Shown here one piece after another: positions 42,684 to 51,497 of a DNA stretch of 64,000 bases (its first letter is position 1; every line of letters starts with the position of its first letter). This DNA comes from Hyphomicrobiales bacterium (GTDB taxonomy: Bacteria > Pseudomonadota > Alphaproteobacteria > Rhizobiales > Rhizobiaceae). The stretch lies in contig UCKU01000020.1 in the NCBI GenBank assembly GCA_900473185.1, forward strand, positions 95,717-159,716, in the 5' to 3' direction. The notes beneath the pieces were generated by a model. It made no database searches. It had not been told where the DNA came from and saw only the letters and a program-made list of their open reading frames with translations. Both the position numbers and the translations under genes were made by a program.

Positions 42684-43859
42684 ATGAGCATTCCCGCCCG
42701 GATCAGCAACGATCTGCCTTTTCTTACCAATCTTCGCCGTGATCTGCATGCCCATCCCGAACTCGGCTTCGAGGAGGAGCGCACCAGCGACATCGTTGCC
42801 AAGCTTCTGGATGAGGCGGGTATCCAGGTGCACCGCGGCCTTGGCGGTACTGGTGTCGTCGGAACGCTGCAGATCGGCAATGGTACGCGCAGGATCGGGC
42901 TGAGGGCAGATATGGACGCGCTCGCGATGCCGGAAACGGCGGATCGTCCTTACAAGTCGACTGTGCCGGGCAAGATGCATGCTTGCGGCCATGACGGGCA
43001 TACGACGATGTTGCTCGGCGCGGCGCGGTATCTGGCTGAAACGCGCGGTTTTTCCGGCACCGTGCATTTCATCTTCCAGCCGGCCGAAGAGGGCCGTGGC
43101 GGTGCGAAGCGCATGGTGGAGGAGGGGCTGTTCGAGCAGTTTCCCTGCGATGCCGTTTATGGGCTGCACAATATGCCCGGGCTTGCCGTGGATGAGATCG
43201 CGGTTGTCGGGGGGCCGCAGCTTGCTTCTTCGGATAGCTGGCGGATCACCTTCCGGGGTGTTGGGACGCATGGCGCAAAGCCGCATCTTGGCCGCGATCC
43301 CATCACAGCTGCCGCCACTTTCCTTTCGTCTCTGCAGACGATCGTCGGGCGTGTCGTCGATCCCCTTCAGCCGGCAGTCGTCAGTGCCTGTTCACTCCAG
43401 GCAGGCAATCCGAAGGCATTGAACGTCATCCCCGATATCGTCGAGATCGGCGGAACGGCGCGGGCCTATTCGCCTGAAGTGCGCGGCCAGCTTGAGGCCG
43501 AAATCGGCCGTCTGGCACAGGGAACCGCCGCCATGTTCGGCATTTCGGTAGATTATGAATTCGAACGCCGCATTCCGTCCGTCGTCAATGACGCGGATGC
43601 GACTATGCGGGCGCTGGGCGCCGCACAGGCGGTGTTCGGTGAAAGGGCGCGTACGAGCTTTCCGCCGTCGACCGCCGGCGACGATTTCGCCTTCTTCGGG
43701 CAAAATGCGCCCGGCTGTTATGTCTGGCTCGGCAACGGCCCGGCTGTCGATGGAGCACTGCATCATAATACAGCCTACGACTTCAATGATGAGGCGCTCG
43801 GATATGGAGCGGCCTATTGGGTGGCGTTGGTGGAGCGGGAGCTCAAGGCTGAGGCGTAA
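42684..43859 (+). CDS. M20-family amidohydrolase (hippurate-hydrolase-like)
   Basis: 391 residues. Metal-dependent amidase; N-terminal LRRDLHAHPELGFEEERT, metal-binding GKMHACGHDGHTTMLLGAA and FIFQPAEEGRGGAKRMV, dimerisation domain, and a C-terminal TAGDDFAFF metal ligand segment. It releases an acid from an N-acyl amino acid or similar. It is 92 bases after tctA on the same strand, so the imported carboxylate may be an acylated compound; this is inference. A direct start at the ATG after TTTACAGGATATCC fits. Confidence 0.88.
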   Translation: MSIPARISNDLPFLTNLRRDLHAHPELGFEEERTSDIVAKLLDEAGIQVHRGLGGTGVVGTLQIGNGTRRIGLRADMDALAMPETADRPYKSTVPGKMHACGHDGHTTMLLGAARYLAETRGFSGTVHFIFQPAEEGRGGAKRMVEEGLFEQFPCDAVYGLHNMPGLAVDEIAVVGGPQLASSDSWRITFRGVGTHGAKPHLGRDPITAAATFLSSLQTIVGRVVDPLQPAVVSACSLQAGNPKALNVIPDIVEIGGTARAYSPEVRGQLEAEIGRLAQGTAAMFGISVDYEFERRIPSVVNDADATMRALGAAQAVFGERARTSFPPSTAGDDFAFFGQNAPGCYVWLGNGPAVDGALHHNTAYDFNDEALGYGAAYWVALVERELKAEA

Positions 43860-43865
43860 GCCGCC

Positions 43866-45653
43866 TCAAAACGTTTCCAGTATGGGGCTTTCCAGCACCT
43901 TGCCGGTGATGACGTCGGCAATGCCGCGGTCGGTCTGGTGTGGGCCGATATTGCAGGCAAGTGTCGCGCCGAAACAGGCTTTGAAGACCAGATAGGGCGG
44001 TTTCCAGTCGACGATCTTTTCCATTGCCTTGCGGATGGCAGCAAAGCCGTCGGCGGTTTCCTGCAGGGATGCATCCGAGACGAGGCCGGAGAGTGGCAGG
44101 GGCAATAGGGCTTCGATGCGCCCGTCCTTTGCCACGGCCATGCCGCCGCCGGCTTCGATGACGGCATTGGCGGCAAGCGCCATGTCACTGATATTTCCTC
44201 CGAACGCAGTGAGGTTGTGGCTGTCATGTGAAACGGTGGTGCAGAAGGCGCCGCGCCACTCACCCCAGCCGGTCAGGAAGCCGATGCGCGGCTTGCCATC
44301 CGCCAGTCCGTGGCGATGTGCAACCGCTATCATGGCGCTGCCAGCCGGCGGTACGACGAAGCCGTCGCGGACATCCGCTTCCGTTTCTCCCCACTGGGTA
44401 AAGCGCGGACGGTCGATTGTTGCCAGGCGCACCTTTGTGCCGTTGGCGGGAATGCGGAAATCGTCTTCGGCAAGCGGTGCGAGCTTGACCGATTGCATGA
44501 GCGGCCCGGCGTCGAACGACGGAAGCCGATCCTTGATCATGCCCTTTTCGGCGATTAGGCGGCCGTTGGCGATGACGGCGCGGGTTTTGAATTCATTCAT
44601 GTCCTCGAACAGCACGAGATCGGCGCGGCGACCGGGCGCGATGAGCCCGAGGTCGGAGCGCTTCAGGCGTTGTGCAGCGTTGAAGGTCGCGGCGCGCAAC
44701 GCCCATTCGGGGCGCATGCCGTAGCGCACGAGGCGGCGCACGACATCGTCGAGGCCGCCATTCTGATAAAGCTCATCAGGGAAGACATCATCCGTGCAGA
44801 GCGTGACAGTCGGCGGAAGGTGGCCGATGCCGTTCAATGCATCGACAAATTCCTTCAGCAGATGATCGTGCGAGCCGCGCAACTCGATCGTCATTCCGGC
44901 CGCCAGCTTCTGCAGCAGATCGGCGCCCGAGGTAAGCTCGTGATCGGAGGTGATGCCAGCGGCCATGAAGGTGTTGAGATCAGCACCCTCCAGCCCGCGG
45001 GCATGGCCGCAGACAAGCTTGCCGGAGGCGAGGCCCGCATTGACGATATCAGTCATGCGCGGATCGCCATCAATGACGCCACGCATGTTCATCACTTCCG
45101 CCACGCCACCGATCGCCGATGAGCGCAGCAGCTCGGCGATGACACTCGCGTCGAAATCCGCACCAGCGAGTTCCAGGCCGGGGGCGGAGGGAACACAGGA
45201 AGGGGCAAGCAGGATCATGCGTAGCGGCAGATTGCGCGAGGCTTCGATTGCCCAGCGTACGCCGTCGAGACCATGGACATTGCCGAATTCATGCGGATCC
45301 CAGACGATCGTCGTCACGCCACGCGGCAATACGGCTTCAGCATATTCTGCCGGGGTGACCATCGAGCTTTCGATATGCATGTGCGTATCAATCAGCCCGG
45401 GAGAGACAATGCTGCCGGATGCGTCGATTACCTTGGCAGCGTCTGTGCGGCTCGCCGATGCGTGAACACTCGCAATCATCGCGCCAACGAGGCCGATATC
45501 GGCCTCGCGGATCAGGCCTGTGACGGCATCGAGAATGCGGCCGCCGGTCACAAGCACATCGAAGGGAGCATCGCCGCGGGCGGCGGCAACAGCGCGGGCG
45601 CGTAAGGCGGGCTCGTTGAGATCGGCGGGTTCCTGGCGCGGAGTTGCAGTCAT
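43866..45653 (-). CDS. ade: Adenine deaminase
   Basis: 595 residues. Deaminates adenine to hypoxanthine with a binuclear metal centre. Motifs: SPGLIDTHMHIESSMV (metal-binding His-x-His), VGNVHGLDGV region, HARGLEGADLNTFMAAGITSDHE, and a C-terminal regulatory domain with GGGMAVAKDG. Matches the adenine deaminase family (amidohydrolase superfamily), slightly longer at the N-terminus than many. It overlaps the nucleoside hydrolase stop by four bases and is the last gene of the operon, so adenine freed upstream can be fed here. Confidence 0.92.
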   Translation of the reverse strand: MTATPRQEPADLNEPALRARAVAAARGDAPFDVLVTGGRILDAVTGLIREADIGLVGAMIASVHASASRTDAAKVIDASGSIVSPGLIDTHMHIESSMVTPAEYAEAVLPRGVTTIVWDPHEFGNVHGLDGVRWAIEASRNLPLRMILLAPSCVPSAPGLELAGADFDASVIAELLRSSAIGGVAEVMNMRGVIDGDPRMTDIVNAGLASGKLVCGHARGLEGADLNTFMAAGITSDHELTSGADLLQKLAAGMTIELRGSHDHLLKEFVDALNGIGHLPPTVTLCTDDVFPDELYQNGGLDDVVRRLVRYGMRPEWALRAATFNAAQRLKRSDLGLIAPGRRADLVLFEDMNEFKTRAVIANGRLIAEKGMIKDRLPSFDAGPLMQSVKLAPLAEDDFRIPANGTKVRLATIDRPRFTQWGETEADVRDGFVVPPAGSAMIAVAHRHGLADGKPRIGFLTGWGEWRGAFCTTVSHDSHNLTAFGGNISDMALAANAVIEAGGGMAVAKDGRIEALLPLPLSGLVSDASLQETADGFAAIRKAMEKIVDWKPPYLVFKACFGATLACNIGPHQTDRGIADVITGKVLESPILETF

Positions 45654-46570
45654 TTGCGGGCCTCGTTGACCAGGGCGGCGAGAATGATGACACGCGCCAT
45701 GTCGGCATCGATGTCGGCGGCGAACTGTGCATTGAACGTTGCGTGAGTGGCGCGGGTTTCAACGACCGTGCGCCCGCGCGTATGCTGCCCCTGCAATTCC
45801 ACGTCGATGCGAGCAGGGCGGAAGCTCACCACTTGCGGAGCGACGAAGGCGACGGCAGCCGAAGGATCATAGATCGCCATGGCGGGACGACCGCGGCTGG
45901 TGCCAATGCGGATATAGCCGGCAAACATGTCGGCGATCAGCTCGGCATTGGCGCCGCCGGCAGCGCGGACTGGATCGGCATCCTCAGGCTTTGCAAGAAC
46001 CTTGCGGCAGAGATCGAGATCGACCATGCGGAGTGGCAGATCGTGGGCGATGACGATCGCCAGCGCTTCCGGGTCAGCGAGTGCGTTGAATTCTGCGGAG
46101 GCCGTATGGTTGCCGGAGGTGACACCGCCGCCCATCCAGACGAGTTCGGTGATGCGGGCGGCAAGATCGGGCCGGGCGAGTGCGAGTGCGGCGATGTTCG
46201 TCAGCGGTCCAAGCGCCAGAATGCGGTGCGGGCCTTCCAGTTCCAGCCAACGGCAAAGCGCGACGAAGGCATCGCTATCCGGCAGGATCGGGGCCGGCGG
46301 CAGATGTCTACCGGTCGTCGGAATGCCGCTTTCGCCGAGGATCGCCTGGGCAGTCTCCAGCTTGCCGAGGACGGGCATGTCGCGGCCGGTATGGATCGGA
46401 AATTTCCAGCCGAAGGCCTTGGCAGCGCCCGCCGCATTGGTGCGCACCTGCGGCAGCGGTGCATTGCCGAAAACCAGCGAGACGCCCTCGATGTCGAGTT
46501 CTGCGTTCGTCACCACCATGATGGCGGCGATATCGTCGAACCCCATGTCTGTGTCGATCCAGACGCCCAT
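45650..46570 (-). CDS. Nucleoside hydrolase (inosine-uridine preferring type)
   Basis: 306 residues from ATG 46570; the longer frame to 46855 runs back into the ABC ATPase gene and is rejected. WIDTDMGFDDIAAIM carries the DxDxxxDD calcium-binding signature of the family. Other motifs: LTNIAALALARP, WMGGGVTSGNHTASAEFN and a final EL..HTRG segment. Cleaves the N-glycosidic bond of nucleosides, giving base and ribose. Located between the ABC ATPase gene and adenine deaminase, which fits import and salvage of purine nucleosides. Confidence 0.9.
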   Translation of the reverse strand: MGVWIDTDMGFDDIAAIMVVTNAELDIEGVSLVFGNAPLPQVRTNAAGAAKAFGWKFPIHTGRDMPVLGKLETAQAILGESGIPTTGRHLPPAPILPDSDAFVALCRWLELEGPHRILALGPLTNIAALALARPDLAARITELVWMGGGVTSGNHTASAEFNALADPEALAIVIAHDLPLRMVDLDLCRKVLAKPEDADPVRAAGGANAELIADMFAGYIRIGTSRGRPAMAIYDPSAAVAFVAPQVVSFRPARIDVELQGQHTRGRTVVETRATHATFNAQFAADIDADMARVIILAALVNEARK

Positions 46571-46574
46571 GATT

Positions 46575-47600
46575 TCACCCGAAACGCTTGAGGCTTGCGG
46601 AAATTGCGACCGGCAGGTCGAAGGCGATCGTACTGCCGAGTTCGTGTTGCGGCAGGGCGGCGTCGACTTCCGCCTTGATAGGGCCAAGCGCGCTGTCCAG
46701 CAGGTATTCGCGGCTGTTGCCGGCGAAAGACGTGCCGCGCACGGTGCCCTGGAAAGGGCCAGAACCAAGGACCACCGCACGCGGCCGCCAGGCCAGGCCC
46801 GCCGCACCGTCAGGCGATGCGGCGGAAAGCGCGACAGGGCCGTTCGGCGTCGCAAGCTTTCCGTCCTTCAGCGCAAAGATGTTTTCGAAACCGACGAAAT
46901 CGGCGACGAAGGAAGAAACAGGCTTGTTGTAGATGTCCTCGGGCGTGCCGATCTGCTCGATGCCGCCGTTCAGCATGACGATGATACGATCGGCAAGGGC
47001 AAGGGCTTCCGCCTGATCGTGGGTGACGAAGATCATCGTCACGCCTGTTTCCTTCTGGACGCGCTGCAGTTCGGCACGCATTTCAAGGCGAAGGCGGGCG
47101 TCGAGGTTGGAAAGCGGCTCGTCGAGCAACAGCACTTTCGGCTCCATGACCATGGAGCGGGCGAGTGCTACGCGCTGCTGCTGGCCGCCCGAGAGCTCGC
47201 CCGGCTTGCGGCCAGAAAACTTCACAAGGCCGACGGACTTCAGGCCGGCATTGACCTTGCCATCCAGATCCTGGCCGCGAAGGCCCTTCAGGCGTAGGCC
47301 GAAGGCGACGTTTTCATAGACGGTCAGATGCGGGAAAAGCGCGTAGGACTGGAAGACGAGGCCGACCGCGCGTTTGTTGGCGGAGACGCGGGTGATTTCG
47401 GCACCATCGAGATTGATGCGGCCGGAAGCAGGGTTCAGCAGACCGGCAATGGCGCGCATGGTCGTCGTCTTACCGCAGCCGGAGGGGCCGAGAAGGGCTA
47501 CCAGCTCGCCTTTGGCAATCGACAGGTCAAGGTCCTTCACCGCGACCGTATCGCCATAGGCTAGCGTCAGCTTGTCGAGTTGAAGGTAGGCATCAGACAT
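46575..47600 (-). CDS. ABC transporter ATP-binding protein, PotA-like
   Basis: 341 residues. Walker A GPSGCGKTT, ABC signature LSGGQQQRVALARS, Walker B LLLDEPLSNLD, switch HDQAEAL, and a C-terminal TOBE regulatory domain (about residues 240-341). Energises the importer made by the two permeases and the binding protein. The ATG at 47600 lies eight bases inside the end of the preceding permease gene, and its stop is four bases before the nucleoside hydrolase start. Compact spacing points to one operon. Confidence 0.93.
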   Translation of the reverse strand: MSDAYLQLDKLTLAYGDTVAVKDLDLSIAKGELVALLGPSGCGKTTTMRAIAGLLNPASGRINLDGAEITRVSANKRAVGLVFQSYALFPHLTVYENVAFGLRLKGLRGQDLDGKVNAGLKSVGLVKFSGRKPGELSGGQQQRVALARSMVMEPKVLLLDEPLSNLDARLRLEMRAELQRVQKETGVTMIFVTHDQAEALALADRIIVMLNGGIEQIGTPEDIYNKPVSSFVADFVGFENIFALKDGKLATPNGPVALSAASPDGAAGLAWRPRAVVLGSGPFQGTVRGTSFAGNSREYLLDSALGPIKAEVDAALPQHELGSTIAFDLPVAISASLKRFG

Positions 47601-48372
47601 AGCGAGAGAATCCCAGGAAGCGTTCGGCGAGGAAGACGATGCCGATCGAAAGGAAGGCGAGCAGCGCCGAGAGCGCGGCAACGGATGGGTCGTAGGTGGT
47701 CTCCATGTAGCCCAGCATGTCGATCGGCAGCGTGCGCACGCCGGGGCCGGAGAGGAAGAGCGAGACCGGCACCTGGTTGAAGCTGGTGACGAAACCGAGG
47801 ATGAAGGCGGCGAGAATGCCGCCGCGGATATTCGGCATGACCACGCGGAAGAAGGCGCCGAGCCGCGAGGAGCCGAGCAGGACCGCGGCTTCTTCGATGT
47901 CCGAGCGCAGGTTGCCGAGGCTTGCGGACACGACGCGCACCGCATAGGGCAGAACCAGCGCCGTATGGGCGAAGAAGAGCGCCAGCGTGATGTTGAAGCC
48001 GAAGGGCACGACGAGATAGCGCAGCAGTGCCAGGCCGACGATGATGCCGGGCACGATGATCGGCAGCGAGACGATTGTTCTCACCGTCTCGGAACCCGGG
48101 AGCCTATAGCGTGATAGTGCATAGGCAGCGGGAATGCCAAGGATGAGTGCGGCGAGGGTTCCGAAGACCGCAAGGAACATCGACATTGCAAAGCTGTCAC
48201 GGAAGCTGTCGATGGTAAAGACCTTGGCAACCCAGCGCAGCGACAGGCCCTGCGGCGGGAAAGCCAGCGTATCGCCGGCCGAAAGCGAGGCGGCGATGAT
48301 GATCAGGAAGGGGCCGATCAGGAAAACCAGCAGCAGGAGCAGCACGACGGGCGAGAAGAGGCGGATGCTCAT
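47593..48372 (-). CDS. ABC transporter permease, PotC-like
   Basis: 259 residues, six transmembrane helices, EAA loop with the consensus in LLGSSRLGAFFRVVMPNIRGG. Second of two inner-membrane permeases. Overlaps the upstream permease gene by four bases (ATGA) and the downstream ATPase gene by eight, so translation is probably coupled through this whole stretch. Confidence 0.92.
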   Translation of the reverse strand: MSIRLFSPVVLLLLLVFLIGPFLIIIAASLSAGDTLAFPPQGLSLRWVAKVFTIDSFRDSFAMSMFLAVFGTLAALILGIPAAYALSRYRLPGSETVRTIVSLPIIVPGIIVGLALLRYLVVPFGFNITLALFFAHTALVLPYAVRVVSASLGNLRSDIEEAAVLLGSSRLGAFFRVVMPNIRGGILAAFILGFVTSFNQVPVSLFLSGPGVRTLPIDMLGYMETTYDPSVAALSALLAFLSIGIVFLAERFLGFSRYV

Positions 48373-49196
48373 CGGCGGTTCCTCGCAGTGGCAAGGCGCT
48401 TCAGCAGGATATTGGCGGCAAAGCTCATGACGATCAGGATGAAGGCGATGACGCTCGCCGAGACGAAATTATTGGCGACGGAGACCTGCTGATACAGCAG
48501 CGTTTCCAGCATCAGCACCTTGGAGCCGCCGAGGATGGCCGGCGTGATATAGGCCGTCAGCGAGCCGGTGAAGACCAGCGTGCCGCCGACGACGAGGCCT
48601 TCCTTGGTGAGCGGCAGGATGACCTTCCAGAAGACCTGGAACCAGTTCGCACCGAGCACGCGGGCAGCTGGAATGGCATCCTTCGGCATGTTCTCGAGCG
48701 CACTGATCAGCGACAGGATCATCAGTGGCAGGAAGAGCTGCAACAGGCCGATGAAGACGGCAGTTTCGGTGAAGAGCAGTCGCAGTGGTTCCGGGCTCAG
48801 GCCGAGACCAGTGATGGCTTCATTGACGATGCCGGTGCGGCCGAGAATGACGATCCAGGCATAGGTGCGCGCAACCGGCGAGATCATCAGCGGCAGGGTG
48901 ATGAGGCCGATCATGCGGCCCTTGCCCTTTGGCGGCAGGTTGACGATCGCAAAGGCAGCGGCATAGCCGATAATGGCCGAAACAGCCGTCACTTCGAGGC
49001 CGAGCCGGAAGGTGCGGAAGAAGACGGTGCGGTTCAGCGTTTCGGAGAAGAAATCCGTATAGGCGGCAAGCGTCCAGGCTCCACCACTGCGAAAACCTTC
49101 CGAAAGCAAGATTGCGACGGGCAGCAGAAACACCACGGCGGCGAAGATCGCTGCCGGCAGGGTAAGCGCCAGGGCTTCTGCGCGGTTCTGGAACAT
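48369..49196 (-). CDS. ABC transporter permease, PotB-like
   Basis: 275 residues, six transmembrane helices, EAA loop ARVLGANWFQVFWKVILPLTKEG. First of two permeases. The gap of 64 bases to the binding-protein gene contains a GC-rich hairpin that could limit its expression relative to the binding protein. Confidence 0.92.
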   Translation of the reverse strand: MFQNRAEALALTLPAAIFAAVVFLLPVAILLSEGFRSGGAWTLAAYTDFFSETLNRTVFFRTFRLGLEVTAVSAIIGYAAAFAIVNLPPKGKGRMIGLITLPLMISPVARTYAWIVILGRTGIVNEAITGLGLSPEPLRLLFTETAVFIGLLQLFLPLMILSLISALENMPKDAIPAARVLGANWFQVFWKVILPLTKEGLVVGGTLVFTGSLTAYITPAILGGSKVLMLETLLYQQVSVANNFVSASVIAFILIVMSFAANILLKRLATARNRR

Positions 49197-49221
49197 GAGA
49201 CGCCTTTCGAGCGGGGGAAGG

Positions 49222-49249
49222 GTCGGTCCCGGCCGGTGCCGGGACCGAT
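49222..49249 (-). other. Attenuator-type hairpin between binding protein and permease genes
   Basis: GTCGGTCCCGG and CCGGGACCGAT pair with one wobble across a six-base loop. There is no T run. As with many importers it probably lets the binding protein be made in excess. Confidence 0.6.
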
Positions 49250-49260
49250 TTCAGACTGGT

Positions 49261-50283
49261 TTACTGGCCGACCTTTTCGTTCCATTCCTTCAGCCAGCCA
49301 TTGCGGTTGTCGAGGGCGGCTGCGGACTGGATCAGTTTCAGGCTCTTGGCGGTGTCTTCGCCGTAGGTGATGTTGTTGGCAACCGCGTCGGAGACCTTGA
49401 CCTCCTTGTTGGCCGGGCTGTCGATCAGCTTTTCGGCGAGCTTGGTCTGGACTTCGGTCGATAGCCAGAAATCCATGAACTGCAGCGCGAGATCCTGGTT
49501 CTTCGAACCCTTGGTCAGCACCAGCACGTTCATGCCGCCGGTCTGGCCTTCCTTCGGGGTGGCCCAGGCGACGGGAACGTTGAGCTTGGTAAAGCCTGCC
49601 CAGGAGAAGCGACCGATCGGAGCGGCCCAGATTTCCTCCTGCTGCATGAGCTGCACGAGCTGGGAAGACTTTTCATAGAAGGTGACGATCTCGTCCTTCT
49701 TTTCGCCGAGCGCCTCGATCGGCGCCTTAAGGTCCGGCGTGTCCTTGCCGAGCGCGAGGCCGAGCATATAAAGTGCTGGCGGGCCCTGGTTGGTCGTGAC
49801 GTTCGGGAAGGCGACGTGGCCGACATATTCCGGCTTCAAGAGATCGGCCCAGGACTCGATCTTCATCTTGTCGGAGCGGTAGGCGATCGAGGTGGCGTAG
49901 AAGGTGTAGCCGACGCTCATGCCATCGCGATTCGGATCTTTGGCGACATCATAGAGCTTGGAGAAGTTTTCGAGCTTGGACGTATCGACCTTGTCGATCA
50001 GGCCGGCGCGGGAAGCGGAAAGGCCGTCAGCCATGGAGACGGCGGCAAGATCGACCACCGGATTGGCTTTGTTGGCTTCCATCTTGGCGATGCGCTCGAC
50101 GCTATTGCCGGTTTCGACAACGAGCTTGCAGCCGCACTTGGCTTCGAAGGGGGCGTAGACGATCGTCTTGTAGTCATCCTGCGCGAAGGCGTAGACGGAA
50201 ATGGTGAGCGTGCGTTCCTGTGCCGCGGCGCCGAGGGGGGAAAGTGCGGCGAGCGCCACCGATGCAATAAGAGCTTTCTTCAT
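49261..50283 (-). CDS. ABC transporter periplasmic substrate-binding protein (PotD/spermidine-putrescine-like)
   Basis: 340 residues. Signal peptide about residues 1-21 (MKKALIASVALAALSPLGAAA). The mature protein has the two-lobe type II fold expected for PotD-like receptors, with YAFAQDDYKTIVYAPFE, DLLKPEYVGHVAFPN and a GPPALYMLGLALGK segment. Purine enzymes at the end of the operon suggest a nucleoside or purine ligand; this is inference, since polyamine, iron and other ligands occur in the family. One base separates the stop of the lacI gene from its ATG. Confidence 0.92.
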   Translation of the reverse strand: MKKALIASVALAALSPLGAAAQERTLTISVYAFAQDDYKTIVYAPFEAKCGCKLVVETGNSVERIAKMEANKANPVVDLAAVSMADGLSASRAGLIDKVDTSKLENFSKLYDVAKDPNRDGMSVGYTFYATSIAYRSDKMKIESWADLLKPEYVGHVAFPNVTTNQGPPALYMLGLALGKDTPDLKAPIEALGEKKDEIVTFYEKSSQLVQLMQQEEIWAAPIGRFSWAGFTKLNVPVAWATPKEGQTGGMNVLVLTKGSKNQDLALQFMDFWLSTEVQTKLAEKLIDSPANKEVKVSDAVANNITYGEDTAKSLKLIQSAAALDNRNGWLKEWNEKVGQ

Positions 50284-50284
50284 T

Positions 50285-51328
50285 CTATAGGTTCTCCATC
50301 TCTGAGGTTTTTGATGCCGGGTTCGCGAGCCCGGATGACTGGCGGATAATGAGTTGCATGGGCACGCGTTCGGTCTCCGCCGTAACCAGCACGCCCTCTC
50401 GTGTGCCGCTTTCGTTTATTCTATCGACCAGTGCCGAGACGGCGATTTCGGCAATGGTATCCATGTCCATCCTCACCGTTGTCAGCGACGGCGTGACGAC
50501 GGGCGACCAGATGAGATCATCGAAGCCGGTGACGCTGACATCGGCGGGAACGCTGATCCCCTCCTGCTGCAGTTCGGTCAGGGCGCGCAGCGCCTGCAGG
50601 TCGGAAAGGGCGGCAAAGGCGGTAAAGCCCTGACGCGCCTTGTCCGCAAGGCCCAGCCGGCAGCCGGCGCCCGTCTCGTTCTCCAACCGCTCGATCCAGA
50701 GCGTTTCGGAGCGCATGCCTGGTTGCAGGCCGGCCCTGATGCCGCCGGCTCGGTCATTCTGGACATTGGACTCGTGATTGTTGCCGATGATCAGGATCTG
50801 CTTGTGACCGAGGCCGGCGAGATGGGCGGCGATTTCCTTGCCGCCCTGCCAATGGTCGGCAGCGACCGTATTGCCGGGTGTGGAGGCGGTATCGATGACC
50901 GCGACCGGGCAGCTTGCGGCGGAAATACGGGTGGCGCGGCGGGGCACGACCACCATGCCGTCAACGCCACGCTCCACCAGCCGGTTGATCGCTTCGGTCT
51001 GCGCCGTGATATCGCCGCGGGAGTCTGCGATCAGCACGCCATAGCCTGCAGCGGATGCAGCATATTCGATGGCTTGAGCGATCTTCGGAAAGAGAGGATT
51101 GGCGATATCAGGCAGGACGAGGCCCAGCACGCCGCTGCGGCCTGTACGCAGCGCCCGTCCGGCCTGGCTCGGCACGTAGCCGAGTTCGGCGGCATGCGCG
51201 CGAATTCTTTCGATCAGAGCGTCGGAAACCCGGCCTTTGCCGGAGAGCGCATTCGAGACCGTCGCAACAGAGACGCCGAGCGACGTCGCTATCCTGTTGA
51301 GATTGGGTCCCGGGCGTTGTGAGGCCAT
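50285..51328 (-). CDS. LacI-family transcriptional regulator
   Basis: 347 residues. N-terminal helix-turn-helix (LNRIATSLGVSVATVSNALSGKGRVS, about residues 9-34) with hinge, then a periplasmic-binding-protein-like effector domain (about 65-330). It is the first gene of the operon, and an operator-like palindrome with central CG lies 19 bases upstream of the start, so it probably regulates its own operon. The effector would be the imported purine compound or a product of it. Confidence 0.93.
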   Translation of the reverse strand: MASQRPGPNLNRIATSLGVSVATVSNALSGKGRVSDALIERIRAHAAELGYVPSQAGRALRTGRSGVLGLVLPDIANPLFPKIAQAIEYAASAAGYGVLIADSRGDITAQTEAINRLVERGVDGMVVVPRRATRISAASCPVAVIDTASTPGNTVAADHWQGGKEIAAHLAGLGHKQILIIGNNHESNVQNDRAGGIRAGLQPGMRSETLWIERLENETGAGCRLGLADKARQGFTAFAALSDLQALRALTELQQEGISVPADVSVTGFDDLIWSPVVTPSLTTVRMDMDTIAEIAVSALVDRINESGTREGVLVTAETERVPMQLIIRQSSGLANPASKTSEMENL

Positions 51329-51346
51329 TGTTTTGAAGCGCCGCGC

Positions 51347-51358
51347 TTAATCGTTTAA
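51347..51358. promoter_or_regulatory. LacI-type operator candidate at the head of the purine operon
   Basis: TTAATCGTTTAA, a palindrome with central CG and one mismatch pair. Typical LacI sites have a central CG flanked by inverted arms. It is 19-30 bases upstream of the lacI start. Confidence 0.65.
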
Positions 51359-51450
51359 TCAATTGCATAGCGTAGCGATTACGGCTTGTCGAATCCAAAT
51401 TCCTCCCATGCGCATATTATCTATCCCGGCAGATATCCACGCAAAGAAAA

Positions 51451-51473
51451 AGCCCCGCGGAAACCGCGGGGCT
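51451..51473 (-). terminator. Rho-independent terminator after tolC
   Basis: AGCCCCGCGG, loop AAA, CCGCGGGGCT; on the - strand it is followed by TTTTTCTTTG. It is 25 bases after the tolC stop. Confidence 0.85.
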
Positions 51474-51497
51474 TCGGAATAACACTATGCGAGGACC

